The notes under the pieces are model-generated. The model searched no databases. It was given only the letters and a program-made list of their open reading frames with translations, and was not told the DNA's origin. Shown here piece after piece: positions 26,993 to 40,516 of a stretch of 60,204 nucleotides of DNA. The first letter of the stretch is position 1. Each line of letters starts with the position of its first letter. The position numbers were made by a program, and so were the translations under genes. The stretch covers positions 355,616 to 415,819 of the forward strand of contig NW_004797915.1 of NCBI RefSeq assembly GCF_000002075.1, in the 5' to 3' direction. The stretch is from Aplysia californica (lineage: Eukaryota > Mollusca > Gastropoda > Aplysiida > Aplysiidae).

Positions 26993-27755
26993 NNNNNNNN
27001 NNNNNNNNNNNNNNNNNNNNNNNNNNNNNNNNNNNNNNNNNNNNNNNNNNNNNNNNNNNNNNNNNNNNNNNNNNNNNNNNNNNNNNNNNNNNNNNNNNNN
27101 NNNNNNNNNNNNNNNNNNNNNNNNNNNNNNNNNNNNNNNNNNNNNNNNNNNNNNNNNNNNNNNNNNNNNNNNNNNNNNNNNNNNNNNNNNNNNNNNNNNN
27201 NNNNNNNNNNNNNNNNNNNNNNNNNNNNNNNNNNNNNNNNNNNNNNNNNNNNNNNNNNNNNNNNNNNNNNNNNNNNNNNNNNNNNNNNNNNNNNNNNNNN
27301 NNNNNNNNNNNNNNNNNNNNNNNNNNNNNNNNNNNNNNNNNNNNNNNNNNNNNNNNNNNNNNNNNNNNNNNNNNNNNNNNNNNNNNNNNNNNNNNNNNNN
27401 NNNNNNNNNNNNNNNNNNNNNNNNNNNNNNNNNNNNNNNNNNNNNNNNNNNNNNNNNNNNNNNNNNNNNNNNNNNNNNNNNNNNNNNNNNNNNNNNNNNN
27501 NNNNNNNNNNNNNNNNNNNNNNNNNNNNNNNNNNNNNNNNNNNNNNNNNNNNNNNNNNNNNNNNNNNNNNNNNNNNNNNNNNNNNNNNNNNNNNNNNNNN
27601 NNNNNNNNNNNNNNNNNNNNNNNNNNNNNNNNNNNNNNNNNNNNNNNNNNNNNNNNNNNNNNNNNNNNNNNNNNNNNNNNNNNNNNNNNNNNNNNNNNNN
27701 NNNNNNNNNNNNNNNNNNNNNNNNNNNNNNNNNNNNNNNNNNNNNNNNNNNNNNN
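26993..27755. other. Assembly gap, 763 N
   Basis: Unsequenced. Frames that run through it have no meaning. A CSDE1 5' UTR exon could lie inside. Confidence 1.
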
Positions 27756-28919
27756 CCCCCTCTTCATTCGGCTCATTTGAATTGCACACCCTATAGCGAT
27801 TCTGGAAATTTGTCAAGAGTCCATGGTCAAGGGTTTTATTATGTGATATGTGTCATGACGCGGTGGCATCAAGCGCTAGTTTATTTTTGGGCATGTGGAG
27901 TTATTGGTATCCCCGTAACTTTTTGAACCCCATCGGACGCTGGGAGCTTCCAGTACTACAGACAACTGTTTTGTTTTATTTTGTGCTAGATTTTGCTTGT
28001 TTTTCGGAACTGTTCCCGAACCAAGTTTTTTAGTAATGACTACGCCTTTGTTTATGCTATTTAGAAGTTGGAGGCAAGCTTTTGGGGTTATAATGAATAA
28101 TGAGACATACTGCACTAGGTTTAGGTGACTGTAGAAAAAAAACTCTGGGAAACAGTGGAAAAAACTCAGGGCTTAAAGAGTTAAAGTTTGTTCATTTGCC
28201 TTGGTTTCCATGAAAGAATTACCCATTTATCTTTAATACATGTCGAGATAGTTGCGATTGAATGAGATGGGGGGGTCGCCAGACAAAGCCTCAGCGTCCG
28301 TGAAAACTGACAATTTACATTTGTTGTGCTGTTAATCGTTTTTCAATATAATTCACACTGGAATGGGTTCTTAAAAGGACACAGAAAACCAAAACAAATT
28401 TCAATAAAAAGTGCCAAGCCAGCGAAAAGGTGTTAGTTTCTTTACTTTCCTTATTTTGACGAGCACCTGATTTCACCATGCTGCCTCACATATTAAATGA
28501 TATTATGTTACTTTACGGCAGTGCTACAAATGCCAGGTGAGTTGCTGCCCTTTTTAATTCTTTTTTTGATGTCATGCTAAACTTCTTTTCTTTTTTTTCA
28601 TTTTTTTTCCCAGCACATTTCCAAATTCACAACAATCGACACAGACGCTTAAAGCACGGATCAGGATATCACTCTTTGCACTGTAACATAAGTAGCTTAC
28701 CAGTCATAGCATTGAAGACTCAAGTAGCTGTGCCCATTCATTAAGTACTTTGCACTCACTGTACATCTGAGGACTGCAGAGGATAGCAAGAAAGAAACAA
28801 GTTTTCATAAGAGGCAAATCAAGATATTTTCTCATTTTGATGTGTGGATTGACGTAAGTGAAGGCAGATTTTCTTACCAAGCCATATTAAAGACTTTGGC
28901 TTGAACAAAGGTTTCGTCA
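27756..28919. other. CSDE1 upstream sequence
   Basis: No coding sequence is recognised. The last 5' UTR exon of CSDE1 may begin after the AG near 28865 and includes the start codon at 28920. Around 28150-28185, CTCAGGGCTTAAAGAGTTAA resembles a piggyBac-type right end, but no left end is visible. Confidence 0.4.
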
Positions 28920-31900
28920 ATGTCTGTAACAAAGAAACCAAGTCCTCAGTGGAAGGTGAGTGGTTCACGTTTTTGTCTTGAGGTAGAGTGGTGATGTCTG
29001 GACATATTTACTTCTCTGCTAACCAATATATGTTTTTTTTATAAAAACGTATTTCATATATCTTTGAAGGTCTGTGTATGGAAATTCGTTTTTGTGTCAG
29101 AAAATATATGTATTTTGATTTCTAGTATTGTTCCTTGTAGATTTGCTGAGGACAAATTATGAAGTTTCAAAACCAGATTTGCAAATAATATTTAATGAGA
29201 AGGAAGTCCATAAGTCAGTCGGAGAGATCTTTTACTGCAAGGCTGCCTGAAAAGCTTTAATTTATTGGGTGCAGACATGTGTGTGTGACAACAGGGTTTA
29301 ATTACTATTAAATGCGATATTCGTATAACATATTACAGTGAGATACTGTGAAAGATCAAGGATATTGATAATCTTGCGAGAAGTCTGTTCTGCTATTTTT
29401 AGAAATCTGAATTGTCTTCTGTTTGCAGAAATTCCAGCCGCCCGTCCAGGATCCCGCCATCATTGCCATCCATCCAAACCCCAGCGTTGTGAACATTGAT
29501 ATGCAGCAGACGGCACAGGGGTACCCCAGACTCAGAGAGACAGGACTCATAGACAAGAAGCAGGTATGAGCCCATGGCATTTGTATAGAACCGATATCGG
29601 ACGCTGCTCCTGTTTCTATATTACCTTTCACACTTCTCTTGCTTTTTATCTTACCTTTTACAGTGCTCTTGTTTTTAACCTTACCTTTTACAATACATGA
29701 TGGGTGGTTGGCGGGTGCTCTGGTTTGATTTGCTCCTTCTTTCCTATAAACAAATATTATCGTCTCGATCTCCCATCCTTCTTTTTTGTGTTTGTTACTC
29801 TCTTGTAACACCTCTAATCTTCGGCACTTATATGACCTTATTGTGTTGCAAGTGCCGTAAAACTCTTACTAAAACTAACTACAATACGTGTGCCTGTTGT
29901 GTCGTATCCTTTACATTACTCATTCTTGTCTTGACTTTTATGTGGGTGGTTGACAGGTTTGATTTATATGACCTTTTGTCATGCTCCTCAGAAAGGGCAA
30001 AGAAAAGGTCTCAGAACTTGGGAAAAGTTCTTTTAAGTCAGTCAGTTTCATGAACCTAATATATCAAGGAAAGTTGTCAAATGCTTGAAAGATTATAGCT
30101 TGACATTATGATTTCATTACTTTTTTAATGTGATTATTGGGTTGGTAAAAGTTGACTGTACACCTTTTTAAAAATATTCTTTTGTTAAGCAAGGGATAAA
30201 TGCCTAAATGGACTAGAAAGCAAGCAGGTTTTTTTTTTTCGGGGGGGGTGACCTGCTGGTCTACTCAATGTTTTAGTTTGTTGGTTAAATATAGTCTCTA
30301 CTTTAAAAGTAGGGTGTACAAGCAAAGAAAACAATGCGTGGCTCGCGTGTCACCTGCCTCCCTGGTCTGTACTCTTTTCACTTTTATATAATGGGTTTTC
30401 TTTTTTCTTGCCGGTACGTTCCAGCATTCCTATGGATTCATCCAGTGTTGCGAGAGAGACGCACGACTGTTTTTCCACTACTCCGAGTTCAATGGCAACG
30501 TGGAGGCTCTCAAGGTTGGAGGTAAGAATCCGCCAATACTGAACAGTAAAATGATCATTTTTCAGAGTGTTGGGAGATGGTGGTGTGTTTGAAAATATAT
30601 GCAAACAGCTTATTACTTACAGATATATCAGGCTCCTGTTTACATCCTTTTCCAGTGTGCCCTTTCCTTTTGCTGTCTATTCAGTCAGTGTGTGGCGTAT
30701 GCTTTTGGGGGGGGGGGGGGGTAACTCACTTTGATGAAACGAGAGATGAATAGGGTTCCAAGAGAGAAGTCATTTTTTAATTGTCAGTGTTTGCTTTTGT
30801 TATTTAGCCATTCTATAGAGGTGAAGGAAAACTGGTTTCACTTGGTGTAGGTACAATGGGGGTGAGACAGAAAAAACTAATTATATTTGTGGACTTATTT
30901 AAGTAAAGGTTGCTTTTGCGCGACAATGTCTTTTTTCTGTAATTTGTTGTAGTCCACCGTAAGATGACCTTTCTTTGTCTTTACTTTCTTTTGTTGTGAC
31001 CGTCAGTTCCAGTTCTGTGTGCATTCTCTGTTGTAATGTGTCATGACTTTGTAATGGTTTCTCTGAACCATCCATCCTTTCATTTCTGTTTGCAGAGGCT
31101 GTTGAGTTTCAAATGTCTTTTGACCGGAGAACAGGCAAGCCAGTGGCTGTGAGCGTGGTCAAGGTCGACCCGTCCACAGTTTCCCCCGAGATTGTGAACG
31201 AGGAGAAAGTTCAAGGGACCATCGTCCAGGAGGCAAAGCCTGTGAAGCAGAAAAATGTGAGTGCTTGAGTACAAGTGGCCGAGATGAACTAATAGTGACT
31301 CATTTACAGAATTTGAATGGATGGATGACTGGAAAAGACCAAGATCGTGTTTTTTATTATTCTTTTTTACCTCTCTCTTTCTTTTTTGGTCTTTTTTTCC
31401 TGAGCATCTTAACGAAGAAGCGAGTGGCAAATCATGATTGCAGATGTCTGTTTAGCCTTTTGCCACTAGGAGGCGCCGATGTGCGCCGTCATCACTAACC
31501 CCCGTTGTCGCCGATGTGCGCCGACACGCCCACTCGATTCACCCGTTTGCACTACTTTCGTTTCTACGTTGTCTCGCTTCCTGCGAGGTCGCACGAGATT
31601 GCCGAGCTTATAGCGATAATCTAGAGTGGTTGCCCTTTACTGTCGTGTTTATTTGGTGAAAATCGATCGAAGCACGCGAGAGCGGCGATTTTTTTAATTT
31701 CGTGCTTTTTAGAGACCTAAATCTAACTTCGTGGATGAAATTTTGCGTCGCTACAGGCACTGTATACGATGGAGACACTTATAATTGGGATTTAAATGCC
31801 GATATCGTCGACCAAGGGGCTAGATCTAGTGCTAGTAGTACAAGTAGTCACTCGGACACTCAATCGTGAAAGATAGAGAGAGAGCGAGAACTATAGTAGG

Positions 31901-34900
31901 AGAGCGAACACGATGTAGCAGGTCTAGATCTAGGCTCTAGGGGGAGGGGAACAACTATGATAGTGATGTTGATGGTGAGATCGTTGCTGGAGGTGATGAT
32001 TTAGAAGACTGATGAAGAAGATAGGCCTAGCACCCACAGCACTTTAGCTAGATCTAGTACTACATACTTGCTGCACTACGACGTAAAAAAGGGAGGAGCA
32101 ACACTGGGACTGTGGGCTCTGTCACAACAAATCCTTTAGAGCATGTTGTAATCAGGATACATGGTAAAAGGGGTCGTGCCACTACTGTGTTAAGACCAGA
32201 AACTTTACAAAGCTAGGCAGAGGGAGTGAGACAGTGACAGGATGCAAATTGGGCCAGGTTAGGCCTTGCAAAAGGCTGTTCTAGGTAAAACATGAACTTC
32301 TGCGGGCAAAAAAAGCGGGTTGTGTCTTTTGGTTTGTTTTTTTCACTTCAGAATTTTTTTTTACCTAATACACAATGATTTTTCGTACAAAACCATACAT
32401 TTTCTTGTAGTTTATTCATTTATCTGTGCTCTGACACCTAAACTGTAATTTTAGACTCATCCTCTGATTTTTAATGATTTTTAAAAATAATATAGTCATG
32501 CAGTCTAAGCGGAGTTAGGTCCCTTTTGCCAGAATTTCAGCCTTGTTGGGCAGGGATAGCTCTGAGGGTGAAAGGGTTAAGATATTGTAGAAGTTGAAGA
32601 AAAATCTGTTGCATACCAGGGCTTAACTAGTCTTTTGGGTTCTCAGTTCTGCTGGATGACTGTTGAACAAAGTTCTTGAAGCAGAAAAATGTCAGTGTGG
32701 TAGCTGTCTGGGGCTTGTGACTGGTCTGTTTGTTTCTTCCACGAGATACATTGAATTATGGGTACTGTCCCTTGTGTTATCACTTCATTCATTCATGTTG
32801 CATGTGTCCTTTGAAGTGCATTTAAAAAAATTATTTTTTTTTGACATTATTTAATTTTAAGAAAAGAGAGTGTATATTTTAAGAGGTTTTTTTTAACCCT
32901 TATACCAAGGAAAAGGCTCTGAACTCTTTTCAATCCTTTTTACTGGGATATGGGTTGAAAAAAACAACAACCAAAAATACGATGCCTTTGGATGACTTGA
33001 TTTTCTGGTCTCAAAGATTATCGACTTGCTCCTTTACCAGGGCACTGTCCCAGGAGCTCAGGATGGCCTGGGCCGAGTGACCTATGTCCACAACGGTGAA
33101 TGTTTCTTCCTGCCTTACGGCCTGGAGGATGTGGTGGCTTCACACGCGACCGCGCCCAAGACTGGAGAGGATGTGTGTTTTCAGATCGCTACGGATAAAC
33201 GGTGAGTCGTGGTTCCAGTGTGTGTTTCTTGTGCTCATTGATGTATGTAACGTGTGTGCTTATCTCAATGTGAGTCGTCGATGAAAAAGAAGTGGGTGAT
33301 ATAAGGCACTGATGAGACAATTCTTTTCTTTTTAGACCAGGAAATCTTGATTTGGAAAGTAAATACTTGCAGTGAAGGATCCATGATAGAACTAAGTACA
33401 TCGGAATAAAACCTCTATGTGTGTCATGTGATTTAAAGAAAGAAAAAATTTTTTTTCTTTCATATATTCATTCATGTTATCCAGATTTAGTTGGAGTAAA
33501 AGAGTTGTGTGTAAGACCAAGATTAGGTACAATGTTTTTGAAAGGAAAGTGCTGAAATAATGGAAAAATCGGCAACTTGCATCTGCAAATGAAATAATAT
33601 GCTCAAACAGGAATAGCGTTTTATCTGCTGATACTTTAGGTGTAAGTTTCTTTGGCTCATGGATTCTCCTAATCTTGTGTCTTTTTTACTTTTCCCATTA
33701 TGTAGCCTGATTTTTTAATGTTTGATAATGTTTAAATGTGACCAAAACGGTTCTTTTAAAAAAATAATTTGTTATATCTGTTTCCTTCCTGTTTCAGAGA
33801 TCCGTATGTTTTATTTGTCCATATAAAAATCCTACTATTTCGTACAATTTGTTATGCCCATGCCATGTTCTTTGTGTTTCAGAGATGGAAAGATCCGTGC
33901 TCGCAACGTCGAGTCCCTGGAGTCTGCCACACAGCGTTATTTCGGCGTGGTGTGTTCCATGAAGGACACATTTGGCTTCATCGAGCGTGCAGATATCGTG
34001 AAGGAGATCTTCTTCCACTACAGCGAGTTCAAGGGAGATATCAGTGAGCTCATCCTGGGAGATGACGTCTCTTTTGGTGTGCAGTTCAGAAACGTAAGTG
34101 ATGATGATGGGTTTTTTTAAGGGGGGGGGGGGGGGGGGGTTGTTGGTTGCAATAATTGGCTTTCTAATTGCTGTGTGTGTTCAGTGTTTTGTAGTGTCTG
34201 AAAATATTAAGCATACTCTGTAACCATGATTCCTTTTTTTTTTTTTTTTTTTTTTGTTGGGTTTTCAAATTTTTAATAAAGATCTCTGTTCATATTTTTT
34301 TTTGTAAGGCTAAAGGAAAGTGAAAGGTTTAATTGCTAATTGTTCTATTTATTGACTCAAGAGAAAGTACCACAAATTGTGTCAAGTTTTTTTTATATAG
34401 AAATATTTTGTTTCTGTTTCAGAACAAAGAAGTGGCTGTGGAGATAGAACGTCTACCGGAGGGAACTGTGATCTTTGAGGACATAGCTGTCGAGACGGTG
34501 AAGGGGAAAATACTGAAGATGATTAAGTCAACAAACAGACGACCCAGCGAGGCTCTCGCTGGCAGAATTATGTATGAAACTCCAAAAGGGTAAGTGAACG
34601 AAAGAATTACATATGAGACTGCAATTGGTAAGAGACTGAAAGAATTATGTATGAAACTTCAAAGGGGTAACAAATCTGTGTTTATGCGTTTGCTTGCATA
34701 TCAGTGAGACAAAAGCACAATTGCTTTTGCTAAGAGTAATGTTGCCTTCCTCTGATAGGGCCAACTTCTTTTCTTTCCCTTTGTTGTTTCTGTCCGTCCC
34801 CCCGCTTGTTATCGTTATGATGTGGTCCCTTTTAATCAAACAAAACAAATCAAAAACGTTTTTTTTTCTGTGTCCCGACCAGACTGATCGAGATCCCGTT

Positions 34901-37900
34901 TGGAGAGAAGGACCAGCGCGGTGAGTGCACGCTTCTCCAGGGGGACTCGGTCGAGTTCCAGATCGCCACCGACAGACGAGACAAGCTGCAGAGAGCCACC
35001 AACATAGCCCTAATGGAGGACACTTTCGAATACTCAGGGGAGATACGAGAGACTGTGAGTGGCTCCTGGTTTTTTTAATGTGATTTTATTTCAAAGACAA
35101 GAAATGCTTAAATGCAAACTCTTAACACTTTGCCATCACAAGGCTCGTATAATAAAAACCCTTGCCATCAAAGACAAAGGTATTTTGGGAAAAATCCAAA
35201 GAAACTGGGTGGTAAACATCGCCGATTGGCGAAATGTGACGGCAAAGTGTTAAATGGTTTTGACTTGACAGAAGTGTAATGACCAGAAAAGATGATTTAT
35301 TGTTTTCTGTAACGTTGGAAGAAGATTTTCAAAGTGGTTTGCTTTGCTTTTTACCTGTGATTCCTTTGTGGCTTATTTATTTGATTCTACTGTCTGTATT
35401 TCTCATAGGGGTTGTATATTTGTTTCTATTTTACTTGTTCTCATTTGGATCAACCATTTATTATTTATTTCTATATTATATTTCCCTTCAGGGTTGTGCT
35501 TTAATCATTTGTTTTTATATATATTTCTCTTCGAGTTTTGATTATTCAGGCTTGCCAACTGTCAAGAATTTCGTGGGATTGTCTCGGATTCAGAAATCAG
35601 GAATTTGAGAGCTTGATGTTTGTTTGTGGATGTCCGTGAAAAGGTTCTTCTCAAGTTGACAAGCCTGGTCATTTACTATTCTTACATCCTTATTCCTTAT
35701 TTTACTTTTTCATCCTTTGTTGCCGCTAAGCATCGAGGGGAGATGCAGTTTTTCTCTGGTAGGATATCCTTATTTCTCTCTACTAATGCAAGTTGTGTAT
35801 TTTTTTCTCCTCAGGGATTGATTGCAGCACTAAAAGACGGCTACGGGTTTATCTACTGCGCCGATAGAGACGCCAGAATGTTCTTTCACTTCAGTGAGTT
35901 CATGGACCTCACCTACAACCCCCGCCTTCAAGATGAGCTGGAGTTCACTGTGGACCAGGTATGCCGCGCTCCTCGCACGAAGCGCTTGTGAGAAAAATGT
36001 CTGTATAAGCTGTCTCAGTGAGTTGTTTGAACATTCTAGAACACTTTCTTGAATGTACTAGAACACTTTCCGGAAGGTTATGTGTGCAAGGAATGTTAAT
36101 ATGTAGAAGTGTCTATAAAATTGTCATGTTGATTTGTTGGAGTGTTAAAGAATCGCTTGTGGTAGAAGTGTCTATTTATAAAGATGTTAAATTGGTTTGT
36201 TGCGGAGTGTGTTGTACAAACGGCTTGTGACAGGAGTAATGGTAAAGTTTTGTTGATTTGTTTGATGTGGCTACGTTAGTGCATGTCCTTTGGGTACATC
36301 AACTGATATTCATTTTCTGGGAAAGATCAATCTTTCTCTTTTGAAAAGGGAGCAATGGGACCTATGACAAAAAGGCGAGCTATATTCTTACTTCTTTTTT
36401 TCTTTCTAGTCATGTTGGTTTTATATTTTAAAGTTGGGTATGTTCTTTTTCTTCTTTAAAAAAAATTAGATTAGGGTTATTTAATCCAATGCTGTTGAAT
36501 TTCTTGCGTGTAAATGATGTTTTTGATCACATCTGTTCATCATAGGTGGTGAGGAAATTGAGGAATGTGTGTGAGTTTTCCGGCTTTTTGTCCTGCCTCA
36601 CCTAATGATGTGTGTCTGGTTTTTTCCCCGCCAGGACTCATCCCAGCCGACTCGCCAGGTGGCCACACGGATCAAGCACCTGTCGAAGGGATCAGTGTCT
36701 TTCATCAACGTTTTACCCTCTGTCTACATCGGCACCATAGACAAGGAGCCCTCCACACATAAAAACCAAGGTACACTGGGCAGGGAATTGTATGGTTTGT
36801 GAGGGGGATGATGCATAATCATAATATATGACCTTATTGTGTTGCAAATGCCGTAAAGCACTTAATAAAACTTTAAAAAATCATCATAATATGTGTGATG
36901 TAGTCTTTCTCTTCAAAACTGTTTGTTGAGGGGGGGGGGGGATGTAGGACTCTGATTTTTTTTTGCCTACTCAGCAGACATTCTTGTGAACGTATGAGGT
37001 TGTTGGAAAGGAATTTGTATGCTGCTGATATTTAAAGGATAACTACCTTTTGAAATCTGTGGTTTCGGGACAACTTTGTTTCAATGTCTGTTCATTCACT
37101 CTGTTGTCTTCATCTTTTTTAACCATTGTGTTATTTCTTTTTTTCTGTTGTCTCAAACCTGCCAGGTAAAAACAAAGAAGGAGAGCCAGGCAACATAATT
37201 TACGATTACGAAGGAACAATTCAACAAATTTCCTACTTTCTCAAGGACGTTTCAGACCAAAACAGCCTCCCACACTTTGGTGACAAGGTATTTTTGTCAT
37301 TTTTAAAAAGTCTTTCTTTCCAGTAAATTGTTTCCGTACCTTTATGAATCTTGAATATTTGAACTGTGACAGTAAGGCTGGGTGGTGATAAAACAGTAAC
37401 AACTTTAAGTGGAACAACAACAGTGAAAAGTCTATCTTAGTGTTTTTTGTCACAATATGTACAGTGTATTGATGTTCTCTACATAACTTGATCTATTGAA
37501 TCTGTCTTCTATTGTTTCTGTCTCGTGCCTTTCCTGGAAGTGGGTGGTTGGAGGGGGGCCACTGGTATGTCCTACTTCTTTACGTTCTCTCTGTTGTTTC
37601 TGTCTGTCTGTCTTGCTCTTTCCCAGCACTAAATGACCATTTTTGTGTCGATGTGCTTCTCTATACTCAAACCAAAACCAACCTTTCCCGGAAATCTTTA
37701 TTTGAACAAAAGAATAATTGACCAATAGTGGAGTACGGGGGATTTGTGGCTCTGTCATGATTAGAATGATGGACATCTCAGCATATGTAATACATGGTGT
37801 GGTTACCGTGTTGTTGGTTTTTTTTACATTTCACACCCCCCGGGGCAGTGCCACTGACTGTAGTGACCCGTTGGGGCAGTGCCACTGACTGTAGTGTCTT

Positions 37901-40461
37901 TAGGATATTCCCAAAGGGGGGACCTTTCTCGTTCAAGCACAGTAGAATTGTAAATGGGCAGATTCATCATGTCACGCTCATAGCTGTGCCTGATCTAAAA
38001 CAGGGAACTGCTGCTTTTTCTTTCTTAATCCTTACTATTGTCATTTACCTCTACTTCTTTTGTATGGTTTTCTCTCTTGTGACCTGCTATTTCCAGGGTG
38101 CCTTGATAGTCGAAGCAGACTTTGTGCTGTTGAAGCTAGAGAGGTGAGCAGAATAAGTCTGATTCCCTGTAAAGACTTCTTTGTTGACACCCACCCCTTG
38201 GCGTTCATTTGACCTTATGCAGTTGCGAGCGCCGTAAAACCCTCTACTATAAAAAAAAAAATTACATTTCAGGTGGACTTTCAAATAGGAGAGCTCAAGT
38301 CGACAGGGAAGAAGCAGGCTGTGAAAGTCCGGGTGGTTCTGAGAAATATAACGGGCCGCTGCCACGGATTTATCGCGACTCTGAAGGAAAACTACGGCTT
38401 TATTGAGACGGCTGATCACGAGAAGGAAGTGTTCTTCCATTTCAGGTGGGTTTGTGTGTGGGTTTGTCTGCGTTTTCTTTCCGTTTTGAGGGACTGTTAC
38501 ATTGTGTGGGTGTGTTTCCCTTTACTGTCACAATGAGAGTGCAAGAACGTAAGCCTCATATTTACGTTGTCTCTTTTTATTCCTCTCGTTTGGATGGAGA
38601 TTGTGTAGTGAAATAAAAATACATTTTTTATTGAACAAATTGTCTGTTTTTTTGACAAAAATGTCTTTGCCAGTGTGTCAAGCCTAACCCTCCTATTTAG
38701 TTCTGTTTGATTTATTTATTTTTTTTGTCCCCCTCTGTTCAGTTCGCTGGTTGTTGTTGTTTTTTTTTGGGGGGGGGGGGGTTAGATTATGCTGAAAATA
38801 TGCTCTTTGGAGGGTTTGGATTGTGCTGATAATGTTCTTTGGAGGGAGCCATTGATAGTTTTTTTGTTACTCCCCTCTCTCTTCAGTTCGCTGGGAGGAG
38901 ACTCGAACGAGCTGGAGCTGGGAGACGAGGTGGAGTACACTCTGGCCAGGAAGAGCAGCAAAGTGAGCGCCGAGAACATCCGTCGCCTGAACAAGGGAAC
39001 CATTCCAGCCGATGTAAGACCGCACGTTTTCTGCTTGAGTGCAGGACTTGACGCATAGATGGGTTCTCCGTTTCTTTCTCTTCGCTCTATCTCTTTTTCG
39101 TCTGTTCTCTCTGTAATGTAAGATTTTGTTCTTGTGAGTACTTGACTTGAAACAAAGTTCTCCGTCTCTTTCTTTTCCCCCGTTCTTTCTCTACACTTTC
39201 TAATATGAGTCCTTTACTTAGAACGTGGCTGGTTGTCGGGTGCTCTGGTGTGGTTTGCTTCTTCTTTCTTTCCTATCAAACATCTATCGTCGTTATCTCC
39301 CCTTCTTCTATTTTATGTTTGTTACTCTCTTGTAACACCTCTAATCTCCTGGCGCTCATATGACCTTATGCAGTTGCGAGCGCTGTAAAACCTCTTTTTA
39401 AACTAAACTTACTTAGAACAAAGATTCTTGTCTCTTTCTTTATACACGTTCTTTCTCTGAACTTTCCGATATGAGTACTTTTCTTGAAACAGATTCAATG
39501 TCGCTTTTTTAAAATCTGTTTTTCTTAAGTTTTTTTCTGTAAACCTATGAAGTAAGTAATTCAAATGCTGAAATCCTGCATGTGGGAAGGTACATTTTTT
39601 ATGTTGTTGTTGTTATCGATTCAGCAACAGCCGGGCTCTCGCCCTTCTGTCCAATGCCATGTAGTGATAAGTGCAGGTCTGCTACAGTTGCTGTAACGTT
39701 CCGTAGAGTGTGTTGTCAATGTTAGGTCTCGGAGGTAAAAGGGTAGCTCTGATGTCATTTAGGGCTGTGCAGTGGAACAGGTGATGATCCACAGTCTCAT
39801 ATGCTTTTCGCTTATCGCTTTTCCTTCTCTGTTTTTCGTAAGTTTTTTTCTGTAAACATATGAAGTAAGTAATTCAAATGCTGAAATCCTGCCTGTGGGA
39901 AGGTACATTTTTGATGTGGTAGGCACTGGGATTTTCTGGGAATGACAAATGTCTTAGGAAAGCAGTGTTTTGGAACAAATGGTGAAGGGTGAGGTTAGTT
40001 AAGACTCGTGGTCTTTGAACCTCTTGCCTTAAGACTCTTTAACAGTGCCCATGCATAGAGGTTCTTAGTTTTAGTAGAGGTTTTATGGCACTCGCAACTG
40101 CATAGGGTCATATGAGCGCCAGAAGAATAGAGGTGTTACAAGAGAGTAACAAACATAAAAAGAAGAAGGGGAGATAAGGATGATAGATGTTTGATAGGAA
40201 AGAAGGAGCAAACCACACCAGAGCACCCGCCAACCACCCACATAGAGGATCTCTTTCTATTACTTTCAACAATGTTTATATTTGGAGGTCTGTAAGACTA
40301 GTGGTCTTTCAACCTCATTTCACCCTATGTTATTTTCAACAATGTCTATATAGGGAGCTTCATAAGACCAGAGGCCTTTCAACCTCATTTCTTCCTTATG
40401 TGTGATTTTGAACATATGTAATGGTTTTTCAATCTCTCTGTTGTCTTGCACTATGCTCATG

Positions 40462-40516
<55 letters not shown>

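Noticed and set aside
26811-27816. Long open frames across the N gap
   Set aside because: They exist only because unknown bases contain no stop codons.
28150-28185. piggyBac-type right end near the gap
   Set aside because: Only one end is visible, and TTAA is frequent in AT-rich DNA.
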